This document shows positions 33,734 through 45,015 of a stretch of DNA of 64,000 bases, piece by piece. The notes under the pieces are model-generated. The model was not told where the DNA came from and did not search any database. It worked only from the letters and a program-made list of their open reading frames with translations. Source of the stretch: Drosophila pseudoobscura. Lineage: Eukaryota > Arthropoda > Insecta > Diptera > Drosophilidae. The DNA is taken from positions 744,001 through 808,000 of the forward strand of contig NC_046682.1 in the NCBI RefSeq assembly GCF_009870125.1, written 5' to 3'. How positions within the stretch are numbered: the stretch's first letter is position 1; each line of letters opens with the position of its first letter. A program made the translations under genes and the position numbers.

Positions 33734-34390
33734 TATAGAGGTTTCCTTATCTATAAAGAACAACAAAAACCCCCATCTCGAAGTCCAGTCATCCAACAAA
33801 ACTTGCCGTGTATACCATCAACTACGACCCCAGAATTTTATTTTTTTGCTAAGGCGTTAAGTTGCACACACATTGGGGATCTCGACTAAACAACCCTAAA
33901 GAAATACAACTATACAATCACACCACCACCAAGCTTAAATTTATTTCTTCAGTCAGGCATAAATATTAGCCCACAGATCCAAAGAAGCAACTCACCTTGA
34001 TTAATTTTGCTGTTACAAGAAGAGTGCCGCAGGCTCAGATTCGTATAGAGCACTTAAAAGATGAATCATCGGATCAGTCGCCAATTCTACTTCACCTTTA
34101 TGACCATTAACAGTTCTCGAAACGCCCACACTTTCTAGCTTCTAGCAAAACAGATTGCCTCCAATAGAGAAAGTATACAAGTTCTCATATTGATGGCTGC
34201 CTGTCTACTGTAAAGATGACATAGAAAGCTTAATTGAAGAATTAGTGTCTGTAATGTCAAAACAGCAAAACACTCCAATAATAACAGTTAATAAAATTCA
34301 GAGCAGCACGGTTAAGGAGCAGCCAGTGCCGTATTTTACTGTTACGTTCCCACCCAAATTATATTTTACCGTTAAAAACTGTTACAAATA
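33733..34390 (+). pseudogene. Right part of the interrupted jockey-like element
   Basis: Continues after the target duplication with a jockey-ORF1-like YKEQQK segment in an open frame to about 33850, then decays into frames full of stops. The right end is not defined; the next DINE-1 copy starts at about 34395. Confidence 0.5.
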
Positions 34391-34394
34391 CAAC

Positions 34395-35480
34395 GAAGGG
34401 GAACGTTGTGAGTTGCTGCGGACACCGCAACTCTACAGTTATACCCGATACTAAGTCAGTATGGCTCTCCTCCGGCAGACGCCGCTAATATTAAACGACA
34501 CGACAAAGAGTGCGTGCGAGAGAGACAGAAAATCAGTCTGAGCGTGACGTCGGCGCTGCGTAGCCAGTGCACATTGATTTGTTCCTTTTGGCTATAAAAA
34601 TGATCTGATCTGATCCAGATTCCGCAATCTGATAGATATGGTCAATATCTATGATTCTGCGTTTTTAGTTTTCTCGAATCTGCAATATTGTGGATTCAAC
34701 AGATTTTCGTCCTTTGTGGGGGCCGACATCTTAGTGACATCTTAAAGGAGTGTGTGTACCAAATTTGGTTACTCTAGCCTTAATAGTCTCTGAGAATTGT
34801 GGATGCCTCAGATTTTCGTCCTTTGGGGGGCGGAAGGGGGTGTGGCGAAATTTTGACACAAAATGGTCAAGGTCCGATATCACAGGAGTGTGGATACCAA
34901 ATTTGGTTGCTCTGGCTCTTATAGGATCTGAGATCCTTGAACTCATATTTTGCAATTGGCGAAAAATACCATGAAACCTGTGTGTTAGAGAAACAGAGCG
35001 AGAAAGAATGAAATTGTTTTATTGATTCTGGCTATGATAATTATACGAAGTGGTTCAGATTTTACACTCTAGAACATATAGTCATCCTCTATGATTCTGC
35101 GTTTTTAGTTTTCTCGTATCGTCGAAATTGTGAATGCCACAGATTTTCGCCCTTTGTGGGGGCGGAAGTGGGCGGGGCAAAGTTTTGAAATATTCTTGTA
35201 GCAGTGACATATCACAGAAGTCTGGATCCAAAACATCGTTGCTCTAGCTCTTATAGTCTTTGAGCATTAGGCGCTGAAGGGGACGGACAGACGGACAGAC
35301 GGATAGACGGACGGACGGACAGACGGACAGACAGACATAGCTCAATCGACTCGGCTATTGATGCTGATCAAGAATATATATACTTTATGGGGTCGGAAAC
35401 GATTCCTTCTGGACGTTACACACATCCACTTTTACCACAAATCTAATATACCCCAATACTCATTTTGAGTATCGGGTATA
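34395..35480 (+). mobile_element. DINE-1-type element, long copy
   Basis: Same start (GGGGAACGTTGTGAGTTGC) and end (ATACTCATTTTGAGTAT then CGGGTATA) as the CaMKII-intron copy, but with the middle segments that copy lacks (TTGCAATTGGCGAAAAATACC, CATGAAACCTGTGTG, CAGAGCGAGAAAGAATG). The GGACGGACAGACGG tract is expanded (35279-35337). Confidence 0.9.
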
Positions 35481-35483
35481 ACA

Positions 35484-35797
35484 AGAAAACAATTTCATTC
35501 TCTCTCGCTCTGTCTCTCTCTATCACACAGGTTTCATGGTCGGCTTTGTCTATTGTAAAATATGAGTTCAAGGATCTCATAGACTATATAAGCTAGAGCA
35601 ACCAAATTTGGTATCACACCCTGTGATATCGAACCTTGACCGTTTTGTGTCAAAACTTCGACACGGCCCCTTCCGCCCCCACAAAGGACGAAAATCTGTT
35701 GCATCCACAATATTGAAGATACGAGAAAACTAAAAACGCGCAATCATAGAGAATGACCGCAGCAGTCGCCGCAGCAACTCACAACGTTCCCCCTCGT
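35484..35797 (-). mobile_element. DINE-1-type element, inverted partial copy
   Basis: Starts directly after the previous copy in the opposite orientation. It runs from the GAAATTGTTTTC segment back to the conserved 5' end CGAGGGGGAACGTTGTGAG (complement at 35779-35797). The tail half is missing. The pair makes a large interrupted palindrome. Confidence 0.85.
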
Positions 35798-35799
35798 TT

Positions 35800-38700
35800 C
35801 TTTTTATCTTTCGTCTCTCTATCTCTCTCTTTTCTCTTGTTAGCTCTCTCGATTTCCCGCGCTCTAGTCGAACCCTCCCCTGCAATAGGGCACGGGAAAT
35901 CGGCCCCGTCTTGAATCGATCTAAACAAACTGGTTTGTCGAGTATCTCGCTATCATTGTTGAAACCTTTCACATCTCGAAAGGGCTATATTAAACATACA
36001 GATACTAAATATTTGTGAAAACGGGTGCCCCTAAAAACGAAAACGAAATGTTTTGGCTGTTAACGTAATCCGCAAAAGTAAGTGAAAACTGGAGCCTGCC
36101 TGACATCGGGCGCTACAGGTGAATACAGGGGGTCACGAGCGACCCGTCACCCGCCGTACATGTACACACTGGTAGAACTATACTCTCCCCGTGAGGTCGG
36201 CTGTTAACAGGTCCTGGTACGGTCATGTCTCTCAGCGAAATCACCCCAATCCAAAGGTAACACTGTCATATGACTAGGGATGCATTGCCGAGGGGGTGCT
36301 CGGTCGCTAATATGCGAGCGCTGGACACCTGCCGACCTCCAGTTTAATTTGGGTTTCCCGGGGCAAGCGGGCTATGCGTCGGGTGCTAAATTCTGTAATA
36401 TATATAAAAATACCTCAAAGGAGCTCGGTACTGCTCTTAAAGCCCGTAGGGAAAAGACCATCCCTCTTTATCTGCATCTGGGATACCAGTGCCTCAAATG
36501 ACGGGGAAGGAGACTAAGTCGGTCCACCGTCTCCAGGCAGTAAGTGAGAAGAGGTCCGAAAAGCTACAATCGGTTGCCAATCGAGGCGATGGGCTAAAAC
36601 GGACTACCAGACTACCAGCCAGCCAAAAATGGTAAGGGTGCAGGCCGGGCTCCAAGAATGCGGCAACACTTGCCCCCCACACAAGTCCAGTAGGCCAAAA
36701 GGACGAAATCCCACATTCGCTCATTCGGACTCAGTGACACTACAACTACAAAAAAGTAGCCATAGCCTTGACAGATTCGACTCAAAGAGCAGGCAACCGG
36801 AGGTCGAGCCAGACCTAGAGCCCCCGGAAGCCCCTAACGTGGAGACCAAGTCTGTGGTGTCGGACTTAGCGTCGGTGGTGTGAGACGACGACGATGGCTA
36901 CGTGTCCGACGAAAGCGACATAGTAAGCGGTCTCCGGCTCATCGAGGTCGGAGAATAGTTGTAGTCTACCGAAAACGACCATGATAAAAAAATGGTGTAG
37001 GTGAAACTCAGGGATGTCATTGATAGTCCTGCAGAGAAATCTCCTCCATTGTAAGGCAGCATGTGCTCCTTTCCTGCTGCACCTCGCCAAGCGTGAAGTC
37101 GACATTCAGGCCCTCATTCAGGAGCCCTGGATCCTCGGAAACAGGGTCTCCGGTCTGAGGACTCAAGACTATAAGCAAAGACTATACAATACCAAGATGT
37201 TGCATGAGCAACCAAAAAGCTGTTCTATGGCGGGTCCTAACATTGGAACCCAAAAGGCCCGAGGGAGCGCGTGGGGTTTCAATTCCCTTTTCGCCTGTAC
37301 TTCGTCTCTACCGCGACCCCGCTGCCCATCGGTTTCGTCTGTTCGGCAATTCTGGACTCTCGAGCCTCAGCACCGTCGAAGCGGTGGTCGCGGATCGCCG
37401 ATGTCTTTGGAGCGGCACAGTGGGAAAATTCGATTGGAAAATTCTCTATTAGATGCGTACATTAAATTTATCTAAAGCACTCATACAATTTTTTTACTAT
37501 TTCGGCTGAGTCCCCACTGTGCCGCGCCAAAGACATCAGCGACCACGCTGCCCTACGGTTTCGGCACGCAGACGATTCATATTTTGTTTTTTTTATTCTT
37601 TCTCTTGAGACACACCGACTCGACGCTGACCGAGGCATTGACGAAGCCGAGTAGCATTTCGGAGGCGAAGGTAGCGTAAAAGAGAATTGAAGTAATAGCC
37701 CCGCGCGCCCGTACCATGAAGCGTCAAACGAAAATTGAAAAAGAATTTGTTCCTCATGCAAAATCTTGGTATTGTATAGTCTTTGCTATAAGCTACTCGT
37801 ACCTGTATTCGTGCAAAAATGGAGGTACACTTATATTTGCTTTCAAATTGATGAAGATCACACAGCAGTGAGTCTGGAAGGCCAGGAGCTCTCACAGAAA
37901 ATCTGCTCCTACATAGATGGGTCATGCCCAAACCGACACCGCCGACCCACGTGCACCTCCGTGCGCTAATCGCAGACTGCGCACGGTGAGGCGCCAACGC
38001 ACATCACTGCCAGTGGGGATGTATTGCCACAAATAGAAGGGGTGACTACCTCTTCAGTTATCTACTGACAACTCAGATTGTCTTATTAAACCCGGGAAGT
38101 GATCCCACCTTTTTTATTAAACTTGTAGCGAAATTGAAAAATAAAATAAAACTGGACTCGGTATTCAGAACGCTTGGGCTGTATTCTCCTTTTTAAAATA
38201 TTTACCGACGACTGCAGTGAGGTTCTCGGTAAATCCTACCCCTCTAGTAAGACCAGATGACAGAAGAAACCTGAATGGTGGCCTCCAAAACTGGGGAAGC
38301 TCCGGAAAGCCTCCCGGATACTCATCAACAAAGCAAAAGCTGTAAATGTTTGGCAGAACTGGGCCGAATACAAGACCAGTCTATCAATTTACAATAAAGA
38401 ATTTAGAACACCACATGGCGTAGTTCTGCAGCGAAATCGAGAGTATCTCTCGAGTTCTCTCGAAGACAAAAGCGACCCTAGGCAACCTGAAGAAAGCCGA
38501 TCAGTCTTGGACAACGTCCAGCAATGAATCACTAAATATTCTCTTCAGCATCCACTTCGTTGGCTGCGCTGAAAACGGACCTAACATCATCGCGAACCTG
38601 TTAAGACAGATTAGATAATTTCCTACAATTCTGCGGTAACAGATAGCATCATCCCTGCCCAACTGATTCACGCTGGACAAAATGTCATTACCGTCAGCCG

Positions 38701-39125
38701 TCAGCTGTCAGCGAAAATTATCTACGAGGGATCATTCCTCGCACACTGCCCCAAGGATTTCAAACCCATTAGTCTCTCGTCATTCTTATGATGACGATTG
38801 AACATCCTTTGGGGCTGCATATAATGGAAAGTATTTCGCCCAGTCTTATCTCAGTTTCTGAAAATGCCTTTCGGAAGGGAAGATCCACGGATACGGCTCT
38901 ACACACTATCAAAGCATCTACAAAGAGTACACACTGGTAGCCTGACTCTCCCAAAACTCTGTGAGGAAGCACTATCCTTTAGCTACAATGCCACGTATCT
39001 TCACCTGATCCTCGACAGAAAGATCAATTGGAAACTGAGCATAGCTGAAGTTGTAAAGAAGGCCACAGTGGCCGCCGCGCCAGGGTTCACAGAAATTTTT
39101 CTGATCTCTGAATGTGGTAGCTAAT
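35800..39125 (+). mobile_element. Strongly decayed LOA-like non-LTR element, split by a MITE
   Basis: Protein-level scraps in order: endonuclease start 37014-37175 (LLHCKAACAPFLL, ALIQEPWILGNRVSGL); after the MITE at 37176-37785, endonuclease continuation near 37786-38100 (LLTTQIVLLNPGSDPTF); reverse-transcriptase scraps near 38640-38790 (DFKPISLSSFL); and a palm-end segment near 38985-39075 (LHLILDRKINWKLSIAEVVKKATVAA). Stops and frameshifts are frequent. The start is uncertain; a GC-rich leader-like region begins near 36070. The scraps resemble the better LOA copy at 28368 but are not the same element. Confidence 0.65.
37176..37785. mobile_element. Foldback MITE copy 2
   Basis: Same TIRs as the copies at 11907 and 53613 (CAAAGACTATACAATACC at the left, its complement at the right). 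The 7-bp target duplication CTATAAG is at 37169-37175 and 37786-37792. It is inserted within the endonuclease coding region of the decayed LOA-like element. An inner inverted repeat (GATGTCTTTGGAGCGGCAC near 37399 against the complement near 37518) flanks the centre. Confidence 0.92.
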
Positions 39126-39211
39126 AGAGAGTCTCGTGGTTCAAGTTTTGGCTTATTGGTCTTAATTGTACAGAGTTTAAGATGTGATCGTATGATTGAT
39201 GTGATTTAAGT

Positions 39212-39360
39212 GTGTTCCGAAAGGCGGTAGATAAAGTACGCTCCGAGAGGGATTTTGAGTCGGAGGACGACGTACACTCCGAGAGGAACTAGAGGCGAAT
39301 GAAGAAGTACACTCCGAGGAGAATTGGAGGCGGAGGATGAAGTTCACTCCGAGATAAAAA
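39212..39360 (+). repeat. 35-bp imperfect tandem repeat, about four units
   Basis: Units begin CTCCGAGAGG at 39241, 39277, 39312 and 39347 (period 36, 35, 35), with a weaker unit at 39212 (TTCCGAAAGGCGG). The consensus has CTCCGAG-GGAATTGGAGGCG and GGATGAAGTACA. It is purine-rich and unlike its AT-rich surroundings. Confidence 0.8.
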
Positions 39361-42300
39361 GGATCACTGGAGCTCCCATTTCTAGATCTAATGTAAAGCG
39401 TTAGTACTTTGTGGCGACATGCGGCCCCTCGGTCGATTGGGCGGGAGGAGGACTACGTTTTGCCAGACACCAGTCTTCTGCTGATGTTACACGGGCCACT
39501 TGATGGTGTCATTACATCGTCACTTGTAATATGCAATCATTGCATATCAACGTCCAACAATATATTTGACCCACTATATTGTGCGCCACCAATTGGCGAT
39601 CACCGTTCTCGCCGAGCACTGGAAAATAAGTTCACAGCAGACTTCGGTTTTTTATAAAGAGTACATAGATCCATAACACGAATGAAACTTGATATATTAC
39701 GTAGTGGAGTTTAGTACTCTTTAATTTTTCCCGTAACTTTGTACCGGGCTGCATTCGTGGGCTTACTCAAAAAGTTACCAGCGTTACATTCTTGCCAAAA
39801 GCTTAAAATTAATAGCAACGTGCAAGCAGAGGGAATTCGTAATGTGTTTCAATAAAAGCCACTGCACTAGGACTTTTGGAGTATTGACAGATATCCAGAA
39901 CTGCACGCTCTTAAATATGGTAACATTAAATTAAAAAACTCCTGGCGGTTGAGCAATCTACTAGTTATGATAATTATGTACGATTCTGATTTTTTCAAGT
40001 GTATTCAAATTTATACAACAAATGGTTGCTAAAGTGCTTTATTGGGATTAAATGAAATTATCGATACGAAATTTAAGACGGTTTTCTGTTCAACATTGCT
40101 TTCTTTTATTAAGGTGTACTTTTTAATCTAATTCGCATACATACATTTAATCACTAATTTTAAGTATATATACTTAGACATACATTTCTTATATATATAC
40201 GTTAAATATTTTTAACTTAGGAATATTTATAACATTTTTTGTATGTATCGATTTTTACCCGTACCACTATCTAGACCCCAGCAATGATATCAAACCATTT
40301 TATTAACCAATCAATGAATAGAAATTTGCGGAAACGTCAAACCTCAGCAGAGTTTCCGATTTGAAGAATATTAAATTAAATTGAAGAAAAACATTTTTCC
40401 ACGCTATTTTGAAAATTACATTTTTTGTTTTAAGTAATTAACTTTTAAAAAAATGCACTCATTAAATAAATGATTATAAAAGCAGTGAAATGCACAGGGA
40501 ATACGATAATAAAATCATTAATAAATTTAAGAAAAAATATCAATATAACTCTAAGTGCACACATACATATACCAAATATGCAATACAATAGTAACATTTC
40601 TATTGTTTTGTCTAAAGAACATCAGAATAAATTTTAAATTAGATGTTGTTTCCAATTTTGTAAATGCTTGTTGAGTAAAAATGTAATGCCCACGAATCAT
40701 ATATTTGTGATTGTTTATTCTTGTTTTTAAATTTTTATAAAAAAACAAAGATTGATTTTACAACTAGATATGGTAATGTATCACTATAAGTATATTCTTA
40801 ACAGTACTGACTCGAATAAAAACGATATTTAACGCGTAAATTTAAACTAACGGAAATATATATAGTAACGATCATTTTTTAAAATTATATTCAATAAATA
40901 AAACATTAAATATTGCAATATCGTTTCAATGTGGTTACAGTTGTACAAAAAGCAACTCAAAGCAAAACACAGAATATTGGAAGCATTGGATAGAAACTAT
41001 TTTGATTATAATTACTATTAAAACTAACAAAATATCTGTATCATGCCAAAATGAAAGACATTAAAAATGTAATATCCACGATTGTATCTAAACACTCAAA
41101 CAAAAACTGAATCTTCTGCTTTTGTTACATAACTTAATTTACATTTGATCATTTATAAATTAAGGACTAACATAGTTCGTTTCAAATCGATATTTTCCAT
41201 TTTCTCTTACTCGCATACACAAGAATGTATGCATAGTCGAACATATATAATATGTGTTAAACAGTCTTTTTTAATTGGCAATGGCTATACACATTTTTTT
41301 GATTAGATAAATAATACCTTATCAAATATATATGTATATATTTATATGTATATATCCATTCATATGTATACTTATGTATGTACATATATCGTATTATCGG
41401 CACATTTCTATATAAATGTACCTTCACACTATGCTTATACAGATGCTAGACCTTAACCAATTTCTGCATGTATATTTGGATTTGTATTACCTTTATAATA
41501 TTTAAAACTGCGTATCCACACACATATCTACATATGTTCTATAGTATCTTAGAGCCCTACATGCTTAAATCTTCATTTTGTTTTATCACAGCTCTGTATG
41601 TATTTATACTCATGAAATTTGCTGTCCTCTTACTAATGTAATCCCATTAGAGATCACCAAATGAAATATTGAGGATTATTGTTTACATACAGTGGCCGAC
41701 AAAAATCTATAACAAATTTTTTATATCTGCGGAATCCATGATCTTGTAATAAAACTTTTGTAGAATACTCTAATATGGGTAATTTAAACAGAATACATTT
41801 TCAAGAAAAGGTTGAAAGGAGTATATTGGAGTGTTATAATACATAAATAAGACTTGTTTAATAACTAGTTTTCGTTTAGAAAACTCAAAAAACTCTTTTT
41901 TCATACCACCTGTATTTTAAGAGTCATTTAACATAGACCCATAATTTTTTGATCATTTGTTTGGTACTATGACACCTGTCAATGGTAAAGTTTCAATGGC
42001 GTTTACTCTTGATTTATGCAAGGCTCTAGTATGAATACTCTTACATACATACATAAATATGTAGGTATGTGTGTGTTTGTTAATATTCATATGCAACTGT
42101 CGATTAGGACTAAACATATCTTATAGCTACACGAGTGTATATAAAAAAGAATTTCCAAATACTAAATATTAAATAGATATAATACATCTCTACATGGATA
42201 TTTGACTATTAAGTACATACAAATATTTATACACACATATGTAGGTTTGTATTTATCAGGGCTCGTAACTTTTACAGCAAATTCCATTAAGTTATCGACA

Positions 42301-43913
42301 CAAATGATAAACTGAGCCAACACAATTAATACCTAATCGCATACGTTTATTATTGGCACATAGTATAAAATATTAATTCATTAATCACATAATTATATAT
42401 TCATGTTATTCATGTGCTAAGCACTATTTCCAATATATCTATGTATGCAAGTGTATGCACTTAGATGTATAAATTACGAGCCCGTATTTACGTACCTTAT
42501 ATAAAATTACGTACGTACATATGTATGAATGCATATAATTGGAAGATAGTAGTTTGAACTGAATGAAGACTAGTATAAATATACTCGTATGTATTTTTAA
42601 TAACTTTCCAATATGCAGTTATAAATACATGTATATATACAGGTAAATAGTATTTATTTCGCCGGCATTTACTCTTTATGGAATAGTTGCTATCAGGTCT
42701 TATGGTCAATAAATTCGTAAACATTGTCAGTATTTTTATGTAAGCAAGTTACCTATTTACAAACTTGTTGTTTTTACTCATCCTTTAAAAATTTGAGATA
42801 CAAACATATAAATAAGAATTGCGGTGTTTAGCAACAAAAACCCCCGGTGTATACTAGGCAAATTTGCAATGTTTTTGCATACCTATACATACTACCAATT
42901 ACCAATGACGTATCAACACAAGTCGTATTAATTCTGTGTTTTGTCAAACTCAAATTTGTATTTAGCATTTGTACGTAAATTTATACATACGTATCTTTTA
43001 AAATTATTTATGAACATATGCCCATATATTTATGTACACAAACCAAATTATAAATCGGGAAAACTGTGTTATAATTGCAAAAAACCAGATGTATCCGTGT
43101 CCGATAATAAATTTGAAAAGTTTGGCTGTGTACAAAACATACAAATGGGGATGACATTTGCATAAACGTTTATGTAAATCCACACATATGTAGGTGTACA
43201 TCGAAAAATTATTTCAAACTTGTCTTGTCTTTGATTGAGTGATGGAAAAGATTTTCTAAAAACTGCTTGTAGTTGAAATCAATAATATAATAAACCAAAT
43301 GTTGAGTTTGACAACACTCAGAAAAGTAATTAAACGAACATTCAGATTTATACGCCACGGTAAAAAAATTATATAGTACAACATAAATATTAAAAAGTAC
43401 GTATAAATATATACATATGTACATATGTATACGCATGTATATTATAGTTGAATTAAACTTTCTGCGGATAGGTAAGTGTAACAGAAGTAAGTAGCTTAAG
43501 ATAAGTAAGTATGTACACATATACCATAAGTACAAACATACATACCTACATACGTAAACACGCTTACTTAATTTATTTGGCGTTCCCTAGCATGAGCTTT
43601 GATCCATTTGTGTTGTCTCCAGAGAAATATTTCTGTTTGGCCTCTTCTTTTATTTATAGAAAATGCCAAGATATCCAGATTTTAGTTTCAATTATTACAA
43701 AAATTCAAATATACATATTCATATGTATAAATAAATAATTTAAATTTTGGCACTTGTCTATTAATGGCCACATGTTTCTAAAGATGGCGAATGGGATGGC
43801 GATAATACTATTTATTGCACGTTCATTAATTTAAGCTGCTTCTCACACAACACTGAATATTGAGAAAATTGAGAGAAAGCCGGCGATAGGTATTTTAATA
43901 GACTAGCAGTTTG
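39361..43913. other. Transposon edge, then AT-rich DNA and pan 3' UTR
   Basis: 39361-39660 is GC-richer, with an unrecognised 82-codon frame (39409-39657), and is probably the edge of the transposon block. 39660-43800 is AT-rich, with many TACATA/TATGTA runs and no convincing coding sequence. The pangolin 3' UTR lies at its right end, with AATAAA (minus strand) at 43816-43811. A Tc1-like terminus (TACAGTGGCCGACAAAAATC) occurs near 41690 without a visible partner. Confidence 0.5.
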
Positions 43914-45015
43914 CTATGATACGCTAATGGCTCCAGTTTCGGAAGAACCAGCACTTGAAGAGGGATTGTTTGCGTTCGTTGGCGGATCTGAGGAAGTATG
44001 CTTGCCGTTGTTTATGGAATGGGAATCTCCAGACAATATTGTTGACTCGCTATTGCTAGCTGCCGCTAAATGGTGGGTCAACTGTTGGTGAAAATGTTGG
44101 CTGAAGCTGCTATTAAAAAGCGAGTGGTGGGGGTGATAGCCGTGGGGAGCAGCATGGTGAATAATGGACGTAGGCCCCAAAGCACTTTTTTCCTTAGAAT
44201 CAGAGACTGCAATGGAGCAAACATTTAGATCTTCACGCCTCTTAGTTAACTGATTGATGCTCAATGGATTATTTATATCTCGTGGATTGGCACCAATGGG
44301 GTTTCGTGGTACGTTTACCGGCGCCGGCGCCTTAGGCGGTACACCAGAACCGCTAAAACCATTAAAGCCATTTGCTGAACTCTTATTTTTACTGACTGAA
44401 GGATGTGGCTGGAATAATGCATCAGGTTTGTTGCTAACAGAACTACCTATTGGATGACTAAGGCCCATACCTAGGTGACTGAAACGATTGCCAAGCATCA
44501 TAGCGCGCTCATGGGCTAAACTTGAAGATGGACCCGTCGTACCTGTTACAGGCGAGACAGTATTTGAGGTATTCGGCGTAGTGCTTATACTACAAGTTGA
44601 CCCACTACTCGATCCTGATGCGGAAATAGATTCCGATCTTGGTTGACTGGATCCCTGTTCTGCATTGGGGACCATAAGCGCATTTGTGCTGACAGCTAAC
44701 AGAGACGGTGTTGCTGGATTAATATTCATATTAAGTGGGCTCGCCAAGCTTGTTGTTGTAGACGGGCTTTGTAAGCTAGACAACCCGCTTAGGCAGCCAG
44801 GGCTGGATATTGACTGATTCAGAGACTCTGTATCATCATCTGGAATTTTATTACTTTCATCACCGCTGCCGCAGCTACCGACTAACTGATCATCATCATC
44901 ATCATCATCGTCGTCATCACTTAGCTGGCTTCCAAGATCATCAATTCCACTTCCATCTTCGATCGCGCCTGTTCCATTCATAGCCTCCATGTAGCGTATG
45001 CATTTTTTTTTGCGT
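43914..45015 (-). CDS. pan: pan main 3' exon
   Basis: Begins after TTTTTCATGTAG and completes the C-clamp as (R)[14 protein letters not shown]. It then encodes the acidic and Ser/Thr-rich tail and stops at TAG 43916-43914. AATAAA follows about 100 nt later. The exon has strong similarity to the tail of D. melanogaster pan as remembered. Confidence 0.95.

Noticed and set aside
33712..33735. Telomeric TTAGG array
   Set aside because: Only about three units, sitting at the 3' end of a retrotransposon next to its target duplication; not a chromosome end.
35279..35337. CRISPR-like repeats in GGACGGACAGACGG tracts
   Set aside because: Uninterrupted short-period microsatellite inside DINE-1 elements, with no unique spacers, in an animal genome.
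43209..43535. 108-codon minus-strand frame rich in Tyr, Ile and Leu
   Set aside because: Low-complexity translation of TACATA/TATGTA-rich DNA; no motif and no splice context.
44254..44457. 67-codon plus-strand frame in the pan 3' exon
   Set aside because: Antisense shadow of a Ser/Pro/Gly-rich coding exon.
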